Origin: Pseudomonas sp. 30_B
GTDB taxonomy: Bacteria; Pseudomonadota; Gammaproteobacteria; Pseudomonadales; Pseudomonadaceae
Reading direction: 5' to 3'
DNA: 64,000 nucleotides
Assembly: GCF_017491605.1 (NCBI RefSeq)
Contig: NZ_JAFGYY010000008.1
Span: 1-64,000, forward strand
Shown here: piece by piece, positions 36,163 to 43,761 of the stretch
Layout of the letters: each line of letters begins with the position of its first letter
Position numbering within the stretch: position 1 is the first letter of the stretch
Made by a program: the position numbers and the translations under genes
The notes under the pieces: generated by a model
Told to the model about the DNA's origin: nothing
The model's input: only the letters and a program-made list of their open reading frames with translations
Database searches by the model: none

Positions 36163-37128
36163 TCATTGGGCGGCGGCCACCTTGGCCGGTGCCGTCCACA
36201 CCACGTCCTTGATGCTCAGCTTCTTGGGGATCAGCTTCAGGTCGGTGAAGGTGTCGGCGATCTTCTGTTGCGCGGCGGTGACCTCCGGGGTAATCGGCTG
36301 GGCGCCGTAGCCCTGGCGTTTCACCGCGGTGAGGGTGATGTCCGCCGGCAGGCCGAGCAGCGGCGCCACCTGCTCGGTGACCTGCTGCGGGTTCTGCTCC
36401 GACCACTCGCCCACCGAGCGCACTTCGTCGATCAGGGTGGTGATCACCTGCGGGTGGTTGTTCGCGTACGGGCGGGAGGCGAGGTAGAACTGGTGGTTGT
36501 CCACCAGGCCGGTGCCATCCACCAGGGTGCGGGCGGAGAGCTGCTTCTCGGCGGCGGCCTGGTACGGGTCCCAGATCACCCAGGCATCCACGCTGCCGCG
36601 CTCGAAGGCGGCGCGGGCGTCAGCCGGCGGCAGGTAGACGGGCTGGATGTCGCTGTACTTCAGCCCGCCCTTCTCCAGGGCGCGCACCAGCAGGTAGTGC
36701 ACGTTGGAGCCCTTGTTCAGGGCGACCTTCTTGCCCTTGAGTTCGGCGAGGGATTTGATCGGCGAATCCTTGGGCAGCAGGATCGCCTCGCTGGTCGGCG
36801 CCGGCGGTTCGTGGGCGACGTAGACCAGATCGGCACCCGCGGCCTGGGCGAACACCGGCGGGGTTTCGCCGGTGACGCCGAAGTCGATGCTGCCGACGTT
36901 CAGGCCTTCCAGCAGCTGCGGGCCGCCGGGGAATTCGGTCCATTGCACCTTGACGCCCTGCTCGGCCAGGCGTTTCTCCAGCGTGCCGCGGGCCTTGAGC
37001 AGCACCAGGGTGCCGTACTTCTGGTAGCCGATACGCAGGGTACCGGGTTGTTCATCTGCTTGGGCGTTGTAGGACAGGGCCGCGATCAGCAGGGCCGCCA
37101 GTCCACTACGCAAAGTGAGGGTCCGCAT
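36163..37128 (-). CDS. ssuA: Sulfonate ABC transporter, periplasmic binding protein
   Basis: 321 residues. Sec signal peptide with hydrophobic core [15 protein letters not shown] (cleavage about residue 24). Mature NMT1/SsuA-like domain starts [26 protein letters not shown], with [29 protein letters not shown] and [14 protein letters not shown] typical of the sulfonate/taurine group. Delivers aliphatic sulfonates to SsuCB. It lies 135 bases after ssuE. Confidence 0.94.
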   Translation of the reverse strand: MRTLTLRSGLAALLIAALSYNAQADEQPGTLRIGYQKYGTLVLLKARGTLEKRLAEQGVKVQWTEFPGGPQLLEGLNVGSIDFGVTGETPPVFAQAAGADLVYVAHEPPAPTSEAILLPKDSPIKSLAELKGKKVALNKGSNVHYLLVRALEKGGLKYSDIQPVYLPPADARAAFERGSVDAWVIWDPYQAAAEKQLSARTLVDGTGLVDNHQFYLASRPYANNHPQVITTLIDEVRSVGEWSEQNPQQVTEQVAPLLGLPADITLTAVKRQGYGAQPITPEVTAAQQKIADTFTDLKLIPKKLSIKDVVWTAPAKVAAAQ

Positions 37129-37263
37129 GGGAGTGCTCCTTTATCGAGTGTGCTTGCCGGACCTGCGGTCCCGTTGTCGGGACGGTGAGGGCCTTTTCGT
37201 GTTGTTCGGAAGTCGTTGCCTGCCGGGTCGGGGCTTGGCGTTCGTCTCCCTGGAAAATGTCGG

Positions 37264-37857
37264 TCAGATGCTCCAGCGGGCGTTGATCAGCCGTTCGTTG
37301 AGCAGGTTCGGGTCGATGGGTCTGGGGCGACGCGCCAGGGCGCCGTGGAACTGCTCCAGCGAATCCAGCAGGCGATGCTCCAGGGCCGGGTCGAGGCGTG
37401 CCGGCGTGCTGCCTTCGGCGTACTGCACCTGATTGTCCTCGGCGAACACGCCGTGCAGGGTCTCCTGGGCCTTGAGCGCGGCGAGAACCGGCTTGAGCGC
37501 GTAGTCCACCGCCAGCATGTGGGCGTTGCTGCCGCCCGTGGCCAGGGGCAGCACTACCTTGTGGCTCAGCGCCCGCTCCGGCAGCAGGTCCAGCAGGACC
37601 TTCAGCGCACCGGCGATGGACGCCTTGTACACGGGCGTTGCGATCACCAGGCCATCGGCACGGGCCACCTGCTCGATCAGCTCGATGACCCGGGGGCTGT
37701 CGAAGCGTGCGTGCAGCAGGTCTTCGGCCGGGAAGTCGCGCACGCTGTAGGAGCGCACCTCGGCGCCGTGGGCGTGCAGCCAGTTCCGCGCGACATCCAG
37801 AAGGACGCCGGAACGGGAACGCTGGCTGGGGCTGCCGGCAAGGGTAACTACGTACAT
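37264..37857 (-). CDS. ssuE: NADPH-dependent FMN reductase
   Basis: 197 residues. Flavodoxin-like fold: [21 protein letters not shown] near the start binds FMN phosphate, and [24 protein letters not shown] and [18 protein letters not shown] follow as in SsuE/MsuE. Supplies FMNH2 to SsuD. First gene of the operon with AAGGAAT about 8 bases before the ATG. The leader contains a palindrome at 37886-37910. Expression under sulfate starvation (CysB-type control) is expected from the family. Confidence 0.95.
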   Translation of the reverse strand: MYVVTLAGSPSQRSRSGVLLDVARNWLHAHGAEVRSYSVRDFPAEDLLHARFDSPRVIELIEQVARADGLVIATPVYKASIAGALKVLLDLLPERALSHKVVLPLATGGSNAHMLAVDYALKPVLAALKAQETLHGVFAEDNQVQYAEGSTPARLDPALEHRLLDSLEQFHGALARRPRPIDPNLLNERLINARWSI

Positions 37858-37885
37858 TTGCGCGATTCCTTATAACGATCAGAGC

Positions 37886-37910
37886 TGGTTAGCCATTCTC
37901 CTGCTAACCA
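37886..37910 (-). promoter_or_regulatory. Palindrome in the ssuE leader
   Basis: TGGTTAGC-(9)-GCTAACCA, perfect 8-base arms, 28-53 bases before ssuE. On the minus strand the loop holds AGGAGAATG and the right arm continues ATG GCT AAC CAG CTC TGA, a five-codon reading frame. It could be a protein operator, an mRNA hairpin or a leader ORF. Confidence 0.45.
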
Positions 37911-37976
37911 ATGTGCATAGACCTTAACAGCCCTCCGCATATTCCAATAAATGTTATTTATTCATTTAGTTATGCG

Positions 37977-37986
37977 ATTTTGATTT
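37977..37986 (-). promoter_or_regulatory. Motif shared by ssuE and lsfA promoters
   Basis: AAATCAAAAT on the minus strand within the AT-rich block 37945-37990 upstream of ssuE; the same ten bases occur upstream of lsfA at 41703-41712 on the same strand. Confidence 0.35.
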
Positions 37987-37990
37987 ATAT

Positions 37991-38013
37991 GTAGGAGCGA
38001 GCTTGCTCGCGAA
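37991..38013. repeat. REP palindrome
   Basis: GTAGGAGCGAGCTTGCTCGC unit upstream of the ssuE promoter block. Confidence 0.8.
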
Positions 38014-38030
38014 TGCTTCATGCGGAGGCC

Positions 38031-38118
38031 CGTAGGATGGGTGGAGCGCAGCGATACCCATGCTGCCAGCCGGCGCGTGCTGATCGATGGGTATCGCTAC
38101 GCTCCACGCCATCCTACG
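38031..38118. repeat. Long palindromic repeat
   Basis: Arms at 38031-38061 and 38087-38118 (CGTAGGATGG...GCGATACCCAT and inverse) pair over ~30 bases; same family as 4804-4870 and 14854-14920. Confidence 0.8.
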
Positions 38119-38130
38119 CAGAGCGAGGAC

Positions 38131-38886
38131 TCAGATGACGTGGGACTGGTGCAGCTCGGTCAGCGCTTCGCCGCGCAGGTAGGCCAGCTCCACCGCGCGG
38201 CGATCGCGCGGGCGCGGCAGGGGGACGGGGAACTCGCGACGCAGGCGGCTGGGGCTGCCGCCCAGCAGCAGGACCCGGTCGCTGAGGTAGAAGGCTTCGT
38301 CGAGGTCGTGGGTGACCAGCAGGATGCTGATGTCGTACTCCAGCGCCAGTTGCTGGATCAGGTCCTGCAGACGAATGCGGGTGAAGGCGTCCACCGCGCT
38401 GAAGGGTTCGTCCAGCAGCAGCACCTGCGGCCGACCGTAGAGGCCACGGGCGATGGCTGCGCGCTGCGCCATGCCGCCGGAGAGCTGCTTGGGCAGCAGG
38501 TCGCCCTTGCCTTCCAGGCCCACGTCGCGCAGCAGGTGCTCGATACGGTGGTCGTCGGCCAGCCAGCCGTCGGCGAAGCCAACGTTCTGCGCCACGGTCA
38601 GCCAGGGCAGCAGGCGCGGCTCCTGGAACACCACGCCGACGCCACCGCCGCCACGACCGGTGTCGCCGTCCGGGCCGAAACCCAACAGCGGGTTGCGCTC
38701 CAGTACACCGGAGAATTCATCGTCCAGCCCGGCGGCGATGCGCAGCAAGGTGCTCTTGCCGCAGCCGCTGGGGCCGAGCAGGCTGACCACTTCGCCCGGC
38801 GCCAGGCTCAGGCTGACGTCGTCGAGCACGCGCACGCCGGAGAAGCTTTTGCGGATATCACGTAGTTCCAGCAGCGCGCTCATCAC
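38131..38886 (-). CDS. Sulfonate/sulfate-ester-type ABC transporter, ATPase
   Basis: 251 residues. Walker A GPSGCGKST, Q-loop FQEPRLLPW, signature LSGGMAQRAAIARGL, Walker B VLLLDEPFSAVD, H-loop LLVTHDLDEA. SsuB/TauB/AtsC-like. Between Q-loop and Walker A sits a Gly-rich stretch (GFGPDGDTGRGGGGVGV) longer than in SsuB. Overlaps the permease gene by four bases. Third of a binding protein - permease - ATPase set next to lsfA; this set occurs at the same place in P. aeruginosa. Confidence 0.92.
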   Translation of the reverse strand: MMSALLELRDIRKSFSGVRVLDDVSLSLAPGEVVSLLGPSGCGKSTLLRIAAGLDDEFSGVLERNPLLGFGPDGDTGRGGGGVGVVFQEPRLLPWLTVAQNVGFADGWLADDHRIEHLLRDVGLEGKGDLLPKQLSGGMAQRAAIARGLYGRPQVLLLDEPFSAVDAFTRIRLQDLIQQLALEYDISILLVTHDLDEAFYLSDRVLLLGGSPSRLRREFPVPLPRPRDRRAVELAYLRGEALTELHQSHVI

Positions 38887-39704
38887 TGCTCACCATTGCC
38901 AAGGAACGTATCGCGCCAGGCCAACGCGCGGTGCTCCAGCGCCTTCAGCAGGCTGTCGCTGAGCTTGCCGAGTACCGCCAGCACCAGGATGGCGGCAATT
39001 ACAATGTCCGGCCGCGAGGTTTCCCGGCCGTCGCTGAGCAGGTAGCCAAGGCCACGGGTGGCGGCGATCAGTTCGGCGGCGACGAGGAACATCCAGCTCA
39101 AGCTCAGCGCACCGCGCAGGCCGGTGAACAGGCTCGGCAGCGCCGCCGGCAGGAGGATGCGCCGCACCAGGGCGAAGGGTGACAGGTGATACAGCCGGCC
39201 CAGTTCCACCCACTTGCGGTCGACGTTGCGCACGCCGGCCACCAGTGAGAGGTAGACGGGGAAGAAGGCGCCGAGGGCGATCAGCACGATCTTCGGGGTT
39301 TCGTCGATGCCCAGCCAGAGCAGCAGCAAGGGCACCCAGGCCAGGCTGGGGATGGCCCGCAGCGCCTGGAAAGTCGGCTCCAGATAGGCTTCGGCCCGTT
39401 GGCTCAGGCCTACCCAGGTGCCGATCAGCACGGCGGCGACCGCGCCGATGAAGAAACCGGCAGCGACCCGCGCCAGACTGGCGGCAACATGCTTCCACAG
39501 CTCGCCCTGGGCCAGTTGCCAGAGCGTCAGCGCGACGCTGCTGGGCGCCGGCATCTGGTGCTCGGCCAACCAACCGACGCGCACCGACAACTCCAGGCCC
39601 GCGCACAGCAGCAGTGGCACCAGCCAGGCACGCCAGACCAACCGTGGCCAGCGCAGATTCGGTGCGCGACGCAGGCGGGCCAGGCGCAGGCTCTGGGTTG
39701 GCAT
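38883..39704 (-). CDS. Sulfonate-type ABC transporter, permease
   Basis: 273 residues, six membrane helices after a basic N-terminus (SLRLARLRRAPNLRWPRLVW). EAA loop ELGRLYHLSPFALVRRILLPAALPSLFTGLRGALS. SsuC-like but clearly different from the ssuC at 33984. Starts 3 bases after the binding-protein stop; overlaps the ATPase by ATGA. Confidence 0.92.
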   Translation of the reverse strand: MPTQSLRLARLRRAPNLRWPRLVWRAWLVPLLLCAGLELSVRVGWLAEHQMPAPSSVALTLWQLAQGELWKHVAASLARVAAGFFIGAVAAVLIGTWVGLSQRAEAYLEPTFQALRAIPSLAWVPLLLLWLGIDETPKIVLIALGAFFPVYLSLVAGVRNVDRKWVELGRLYHLSPFALVRRILLPAALPSLFTGLRGALSLSWMFLVAAELIAATRGLGYLLSDGRETSRPDIVIAAILVLAVLGKLSDSLLKALEHRALAWRDTFLGNGEQ

Positions 39705-39707
39705 GGA

Positions 39708-40721
39708 TTACTGCTCCGCCTTGGCGACGGCGGGTTTGCCGATCACTTCCCCGGCCAGTTGCGGGTCGATCAGCTGATCGACCACGGCGGTGACGTCAGT
39801 CCCCGGGCGCACCAGTTGTTCGTCCACCAGGATGGGCGCGGCGGCCTTCAGCGCAGCGATCTGCTCGGCACCCGGCAGCGGCTTGCTGAAGTCGGTGCGC
39901 GAGAGCTGAAGCTTGGCCACTTCCAGCGGCAGTTTGGCTTCCTCGGCGAGCAGCTTGGCGGTCTCCTCCGGATGGGCGATGGCCCACTGGCGCGCCTCTT
40001 CGTAGGCGGCGATGACCTGCTTGATCAGCGCCGGCTGCTCCTGCTCGAACTTCTCGGTGACGCTGAGCACGCCGTAGCTGTTGAAGTCGACGTTGCGGTA
40101 CAGCAGCCGCGAGCCGGCCTGCAGCTCGCTGGCGGCCATGTGTGGATCGAGGCCGGCCCAGGCGTCCACCCTGCCCTGCTCCAGCGCGGCGCGGCCGTCC
40201 GGGTGCTGCAGGTGGACGATCTCCACGTCGTTCTTGTCCAGCCCCGCCTGCTGCAGGCTACGCAGCAGGAACAGGTAGGGGTCGGTGCCCTTGGTGGCGG
40301 CGATCTTCTTGCCCTTGAGGTCGGCGACGGACTTGAGCGGCGAATCCTTGGGCACCACCAGTGCGGTCCACTCCGGGCGGCTGGCGATGTAGATGGTCTT
40401 CAGCGGGCTGCCGTTGGCACGGCTGAGCACGGCGGCCAGGCCGGCGGTGGAGGCGAAGTCGGTGCTGCCGGCGTTGAGGTATTCCAGCGAGCGGTTGCTG
40501 CCCTGGCTGAACACCCAGCGCACCTCGGTGCCCTGCGGCTTGAGGGACTTTTCCAGCCAGCCGAAGTGCTTGAGCACCAGGCTGGTGGGCGCGTAATAGG
40601 CGTAATCCAGGCGCACCTCTTTCGGTGCGTCTGCGGCTTGAGCGGAACTGTTGTAGGCGCCGATCGGCAGGCTCGCGAGAAGAGCGACGGCCAGGCTGCG
40701 GCGCCAGGTGGAATGACCCAT
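39708..40721 (-). CDS. Sulfonate-type ABC transporter, periplasmic binding protein
   Basis: 337 residues. Signal peptide with core LAVALLASLPIGAYNSSAQA (cleavage about residue 29). Mature SsuA/NMT1-like domain: EVRLDYAYYAPTSLVLKHFGWLEKSL, EVRWVFSQGSNRSLEYLNAGSTDFASTAG, DAWAGLDPHMAASE. Likely ligand a sulfonate or sulfate ester; the exact one is not readable. A good ribosome site (AAGGAGAA) precedes it. Probably transcribed apart from lsfA, whose terminator lies at 40821-40846. Confidence 0.9.
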   Translation of the reverse strand: MGHSTWRRSLAVALLASLPIGAYNSSAQAADAPKEVRLDYAYYAPTSLVLKHFGWLEKSLKPQGTEVRWVFSQGSNRSLEYLNAGSTDFASTAGLAAVLSRANGSPLKTIYIASRPEWTALVVPKDSPLKSVADLKGKKIAATKGTDPYLFLLRSLQQAGLDKNDVEIVHLQHPDGRAALEQGRVDAWAGLDPHMAASELQAGSRLLYRNVDFNSYGVLSVTEKFEQEQPALIKQVIAAYEEARQWAIAHPEETAKLLAEEAKLPLEVAKLQLSRTDFSKPLPGAEQIAALKAAAPILVDEQLVRPGTDVTAVVDQLIDPQLAGEVIGKPAVAKAEQ

Positions 40722-40820
40722 GGTCGTTCTCCTTGGCGTGGGCTGACGTCTTCTCCCCGTGTGGCGGGCAAGTCAGATCTGGAAGAAAAAAGCGCGGCGT
40801 GGTCCGCGCGTAAAAGATGA

Positions 40821-40846
40821 AAAAAATGGGCCGGCGAACCGGCCCT
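40821..40846 (-). terminator. Terminator of lsfA
   Basis: GGGCCGG-ttcg-CCGGCCC on the minus strand followed by ATTTTTTTC. Confidence 0.85.
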
Positions 40847-40910
40847 ATTACCCTGCTCGAGGTTGAAACATCAAGACCCGGAGCGCGCGAGCTAGCGCCA
40901 GGCAAGGCGC

Positions 40911-40964
40911 CAGTGGCAGTGAGAGCGGAGTGTGCTACAGCACATGAGCATCTCGCTGTCGCTG
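40911..40964 (+). other. Imperfect inverted repeat with G-U-only mismatches
   Basis: 14-base arms 40911-40924 and 40951-40964 plus inner arms 40930-40936/40939-40945. All non-canonical pairs in both arms are G-U on the plus strand (A-C on the minus). Lies between lsfA and its terminator; possible small RNA, or a mobile palindrome. Confidence 0.45.
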
Positions 40965-40999
40965 GCAACGCAGGCTGGCCGACGCGCAGCCGCTTCGGA

Positions 41000-41638
41000 T
41001 CACTTGTTCGGTTGGGGCGTCAGGCGCAGGTACGGCCTGATCGCACGATAGCCCTTGGGGAAACGCTGCCTGATTTCGTCCTCGTCCTTGAGCGAGGGCA
41101 CGATCACCACGTCATCGCCGTCCTGCCAGTTGCCCGGCGTGGCGACCTTGTGGTTGTCGGTGAGCTGCAGCGAATCGATCACCCGCAGGATCTCGTTGAA
41201 GTTGCGCCCGGTGCTCGCCGGGTAGGTGATGGTCAGGCGCACCTTCTTGTTCGGGTCGATGACGAACAGCGAACGCACGGTGAGGGTGTCGTTGGCGTTC
41301 GGGTGGATCAGGTCATACAGCTCGGACACCTTGCGGTCGGCGTCGGCGAGGATCGGGAAGTTGACCACGGTGTTCTGGGTCTCGTTGATGTCGTCGATCC
41401 ACTTCACGTGGGAGTCCACCGGGTCGACAGACAGGGCGATCGCCTTGACACCGCGCTCGGCGAACTGGTCTTTCAGCTTGGCGGTAAGACCCAGTTCGGT
41501 GGTGCACACCGGGGTGAAGTCGGCCGGGTGGGAGAACAGAACGCCCCAGCTGTTGCCGAGCCATTCATGGAAACGGATGCGGCCTTCGCTGGATTCCTGT
41601 TCGAAGTCGGGGGCGATGTCGCCAAGTCGCAAGCTCAT
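41000..41638 (-). CDS. lsfA: LsfA, 1-Cys peroxiredoxin (Prx6 type)
   Basis: 212 residues from the ATG at 41636-41638 (AAGGAGAG upstream). Peroxidatic Cys45 in PADFTPVCTTE; no resolving Cys, and the long Prx6-type C-terminal domain (GNWQDGDDVVIVPSLKDEDE) is present. LsfA is induced by sulfate starvation in Pseudomonas, protects against peroxides, and contributes to virulence in P. aeruginosa. Its position at the head of the organosulfur island matches known gene order. Confidence 0.95.
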   Translation of the reverse strand: MSLRLGDIAPDFEQESSEGRIRFHEWLGNSWGVLFSHPADFTPVCTTELGLTAKLKDQFAERGVKAIALSVDPVDSHVKWIDDINETQNTVVNFPILADADRKVSELYDLIHPNANDTLTVRSLFVIDPNKKVRLTITYPASTGRNFNEILRVIDSLQLTDNHKVATPGNWQDGDDVVIVPSLKDEDEIRQRFPKGYRAIRPYLRLTPQPNK

Positions 41639-41702
41639 GGGTCTCTCCTTGTTCGTGTTGGGACCCACTATGCACAAGGCGTTTACGCATTAAAAAGAAT
41701 AT

Positions 41703-41712
41703 ATTTTGATTT
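41703..41712 (-). promoter_or_regulatory. Motif shared by lsfA and ssuE promoters
   Basis: AAATCAAAAT on the minus strand, 65 bases upstream of lsfA, in the AT-rich block 41690-41740. Identical to 37977-37986. Confidence 0.35.
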
Positions 41713-41900
41713 TCTTATAACCAAAATAAAAACCATGACACTTCCCTGCCGGCATTCGCCGTCGGCGCTTCAGCAAACCTTCCAGTCAGTAAGTTTCGAC
41801 GCCGGGACGAAACCCCTGCCGTTCGTCGCAAGCCCGGAGATACGCGAGTTGGCCGCATACACTCCTAGGTAATTGATCCTTTGGGAAAGGAGGCAACTTC

Positions 41901-42110
41901 ATGGTCGGACAACGGTCTAACGACGCCCAGTCGGCAACCCACTACCGCAGCGACCGAATCACTTCGGTCAACGGCCAATACTTCTTCTCCACCCGGGAGG
42001 GGACACTGGAAGGGCCGTACTTCACCCGCTTCGATGCCGAACGCGCGATTACGAAGTACATCGACCGCATGAAGGTAGCTGCCGGCCTGTTCGTACGCGC
42101 GGCGCGCTGA
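41901..42110 (+). CDS. DUF6316-like small protein
   Basis: 69 residues. AAGGAGG at 41886-41892, 8 bases before the ATG, is one of the best ribosome sites in the window and decides the start. The core HYRSDRITSVNGQYFFSTREGTLEGPYFTRFDAERAITKYIDRM looks like a small conserved Pseudomonas family, probably DUF6316. No signal, no membrane segment. Function unknown. Followed by a terminator at 42307-42339 after ~200 bases without features. Confidence 0.75.
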   Translation: MVGQRSNDAQSATHYRSDRITSVNGQYFFSTREGTLEGPYFTRFDAERAITKYIDRMKVAAGLFVRAAR

Positions 42111-42306
42111 TCCGACGTAGCGGAAAGGGAAACACCGGGCGCTTGCCTTCGCATCCGTCCGGCCTGCTCGTTCAGCCGAAAATCGTTGTTCGCGAGCCTG
42201 CTCACCCCTGCCAATCAACGTCGTCCGATACGCCACATTCGGGATTCGTCAGCAGATCGCGGCAAGCGAATGGCCGTCCTGCCAGAATCCCTGGCTTCCC
42301 GAAATG

Positions 42307-42339
42307 AAAAGCCCCCGACACCTGTGTCGGGGGCTTTTT
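42307..42339. terminator. Bidirectional terminator before the thiolase gene
   Basis: AAAAGCCCCCGACAC-ct-GTGTCGGGGGCTTTTT, 11 GC-rich pairs with A- and T-runs, serving the small protein gene and the convergent thiolase gene. Confidence 0.92.
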
Positions 42340-42397
42340 CGTCACGACGGTCCCGCTTGCGTGGAGCGGGACCAAGGAACGCACTAGCGGGCGCGGC

Positions 42398-43582
42398 TCA
42401 GCGCACGGCCTCGAACAGACCGGTGGCCCCCATGCCGCCGCCCACGCACATGGTGACGATGCCGTACCGCAGGTTGCGGCGCTGCAGCTCGCGTACCAGG
42501 TGACCGACCTGGCGCGAGCCAGTCATGCCGAAGGGGTGGCCGATGGAGATGGAGCCGCCGTTGACGTTGTACTTCTCGTTGTCGATGCCCAGGCGATCGC
42601 GGGCGTAGAGGCACTGGGAAGCGAAGGCTTCGTTGAGCTCCCAGAGGTCGATGTCGCTCACCTGCAGGCCCTTGGCCTTGAGCAGTTTGGGCACCGAGAA
42701 CACCGGACCGATGCCCATTTCGTCAGGCTCGCAGCCGGCGACGGTGAAGCCGCGGAAGAAGGCCTTGGGTTTCAGGCCCAGTTCCAGGGCTTTTTCCAGG
42801 CTCATGACGAGGGTCATGGAGGCACCGTCGGAAAGCTGCGAGGCGTTGCCGGCAGTGACCGAGCCGTCCTCGGCGAACACCGGCTTGAGGGAGTTCAGGC
42901 CCTCGAGGGTGGTGTCGGGGCGGTTGCAATCATCGCGGTCGACCACACCGTCGAGCACCTTCTTCTCGCCGGTGGCCTTGTCCTCCACCTGGTACTTCAC
43001 GCTCATCGGCACGATTTCATCGTTGAACAGGCCTTCGGCCTGGGCGCGGGCGGTGCGCTGCTGGCTTTGCAGGGCGTAGAGGTCCTGCTGCTCGCGGGTG
43101 ACGTTGTAGCGGCGGGCGACGATCTCGGCAGTCTGGCCCATGGGGTAGTAGATGCCGGGAAACTCGGCCTTCAGGCGCGGATTCACGAAGTTGTCGAGGT
43201 TCTGCTTGCCCATGGTCATGGTGATGGACTCGACGCCACCGGCAACCAGGATGTCGCTGCAACCCGAGGCCACCTGGTTGGCGGCGATGGCGATGGCCTG
43301 CAGGCCGGAGGAGCAGTAGCGGTTGAGGGTCATGCCGGCGACGTGGATGCCGAGCTTCGACAGCACTGCCGCGTTGCGGCCGATGTTGTGGCCCTGGGCG
43401 CCTTCGTTGGAACCGGCCCCCACCACGCAGTCGTCCACCAGCAGCGGGTCGAGGTCATTGCGCATCAGCAGCGCATCGATGCAATGGGCGACCATGTCGT
43501 CCGGGCGGGTCATGTTGAACTTACCCCGGATGGACTTGGCCAGGCCGGTACGGACGCTGTCGACGATCACCACTTCGCGCAT
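42398..43582 (-). CDS. Acetyl-CoA C-acyltransferase (thiolase)
   Basis: 394 residues from the ATG at 43580-43582. Thiolase fold with nucleophile Cys90 in NRYCSSGLQAI, His in SIGHPFGMTGSRQ and second catalytic Cys in MCVGGGMGATG. Degradative or biosynthetic direction and chain length cannot be told. It is not part of a fadBA pair here; it stands between the lsfA region and the adhesin, as in P. aeruginosa. Confidence 0.93.
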   Translation of the reverse strand: MREVVIVDSVRTGLAKSIRGKFNMTRPDDMVAHCIDALLMRNDLDPLLVDDCVVGAGSNEGAQGHNIGRNAAVLSKLGIHVAGMTLNRYCSSGLQAIAIAANQVASGCSDILVAGGVESITMTMGKQNLDNFVNPRLKAEFPGIYYPMGQTAEIVARRYNVTREQQDLYALQSQQRTARAQAEGLFNDEIVPMSVKYQVEDKATGEKKVLDGVVDRDDCNRPDTTLEGLNSLKPVFAEDGSVTAGNASQLSDGASMTLVMSLEKALELGLKPKAFFRGFTVAGCEPDEMGIGPVFSVPKLLKAKGLQVSDIDLWELNEAFASQCLYARDRLGIDNEKYNVNGGSISIGHPFGMTGSRQVGHLVRELQRRNLRYGIVTMCVGGGMGATGLFEAVR

Positions 43583-43714
43583 GGGAAACCTCGTTGCTTG
43601 TTGTTCGATGGGAGGAATGCGAGGCCCCGAGCATAGGCGGCAGAGCAGACGCACGGCGACGATCATTCACCAGCCGTATAGGTGTGCCTCCAGCCTCGTT
43701 GGGCCGGCGCAAAC

Positions 43715-43742
43715 GAAACCGCCGCCCGGAGGCGGCGGTTTC
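43715..43742 (-). terminator. Terminator of the giant adhesin gene
   Basis: GAAACCGCCGCC-tccg-GGCGGCGGTTTC, 12 perfect pairs followed by GTTTGC on the minus strand, 20 bases after the stop. Confidence 0.8.
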
Positions 43743-43761
43743 GAGTACGAGGCGACAGCGG

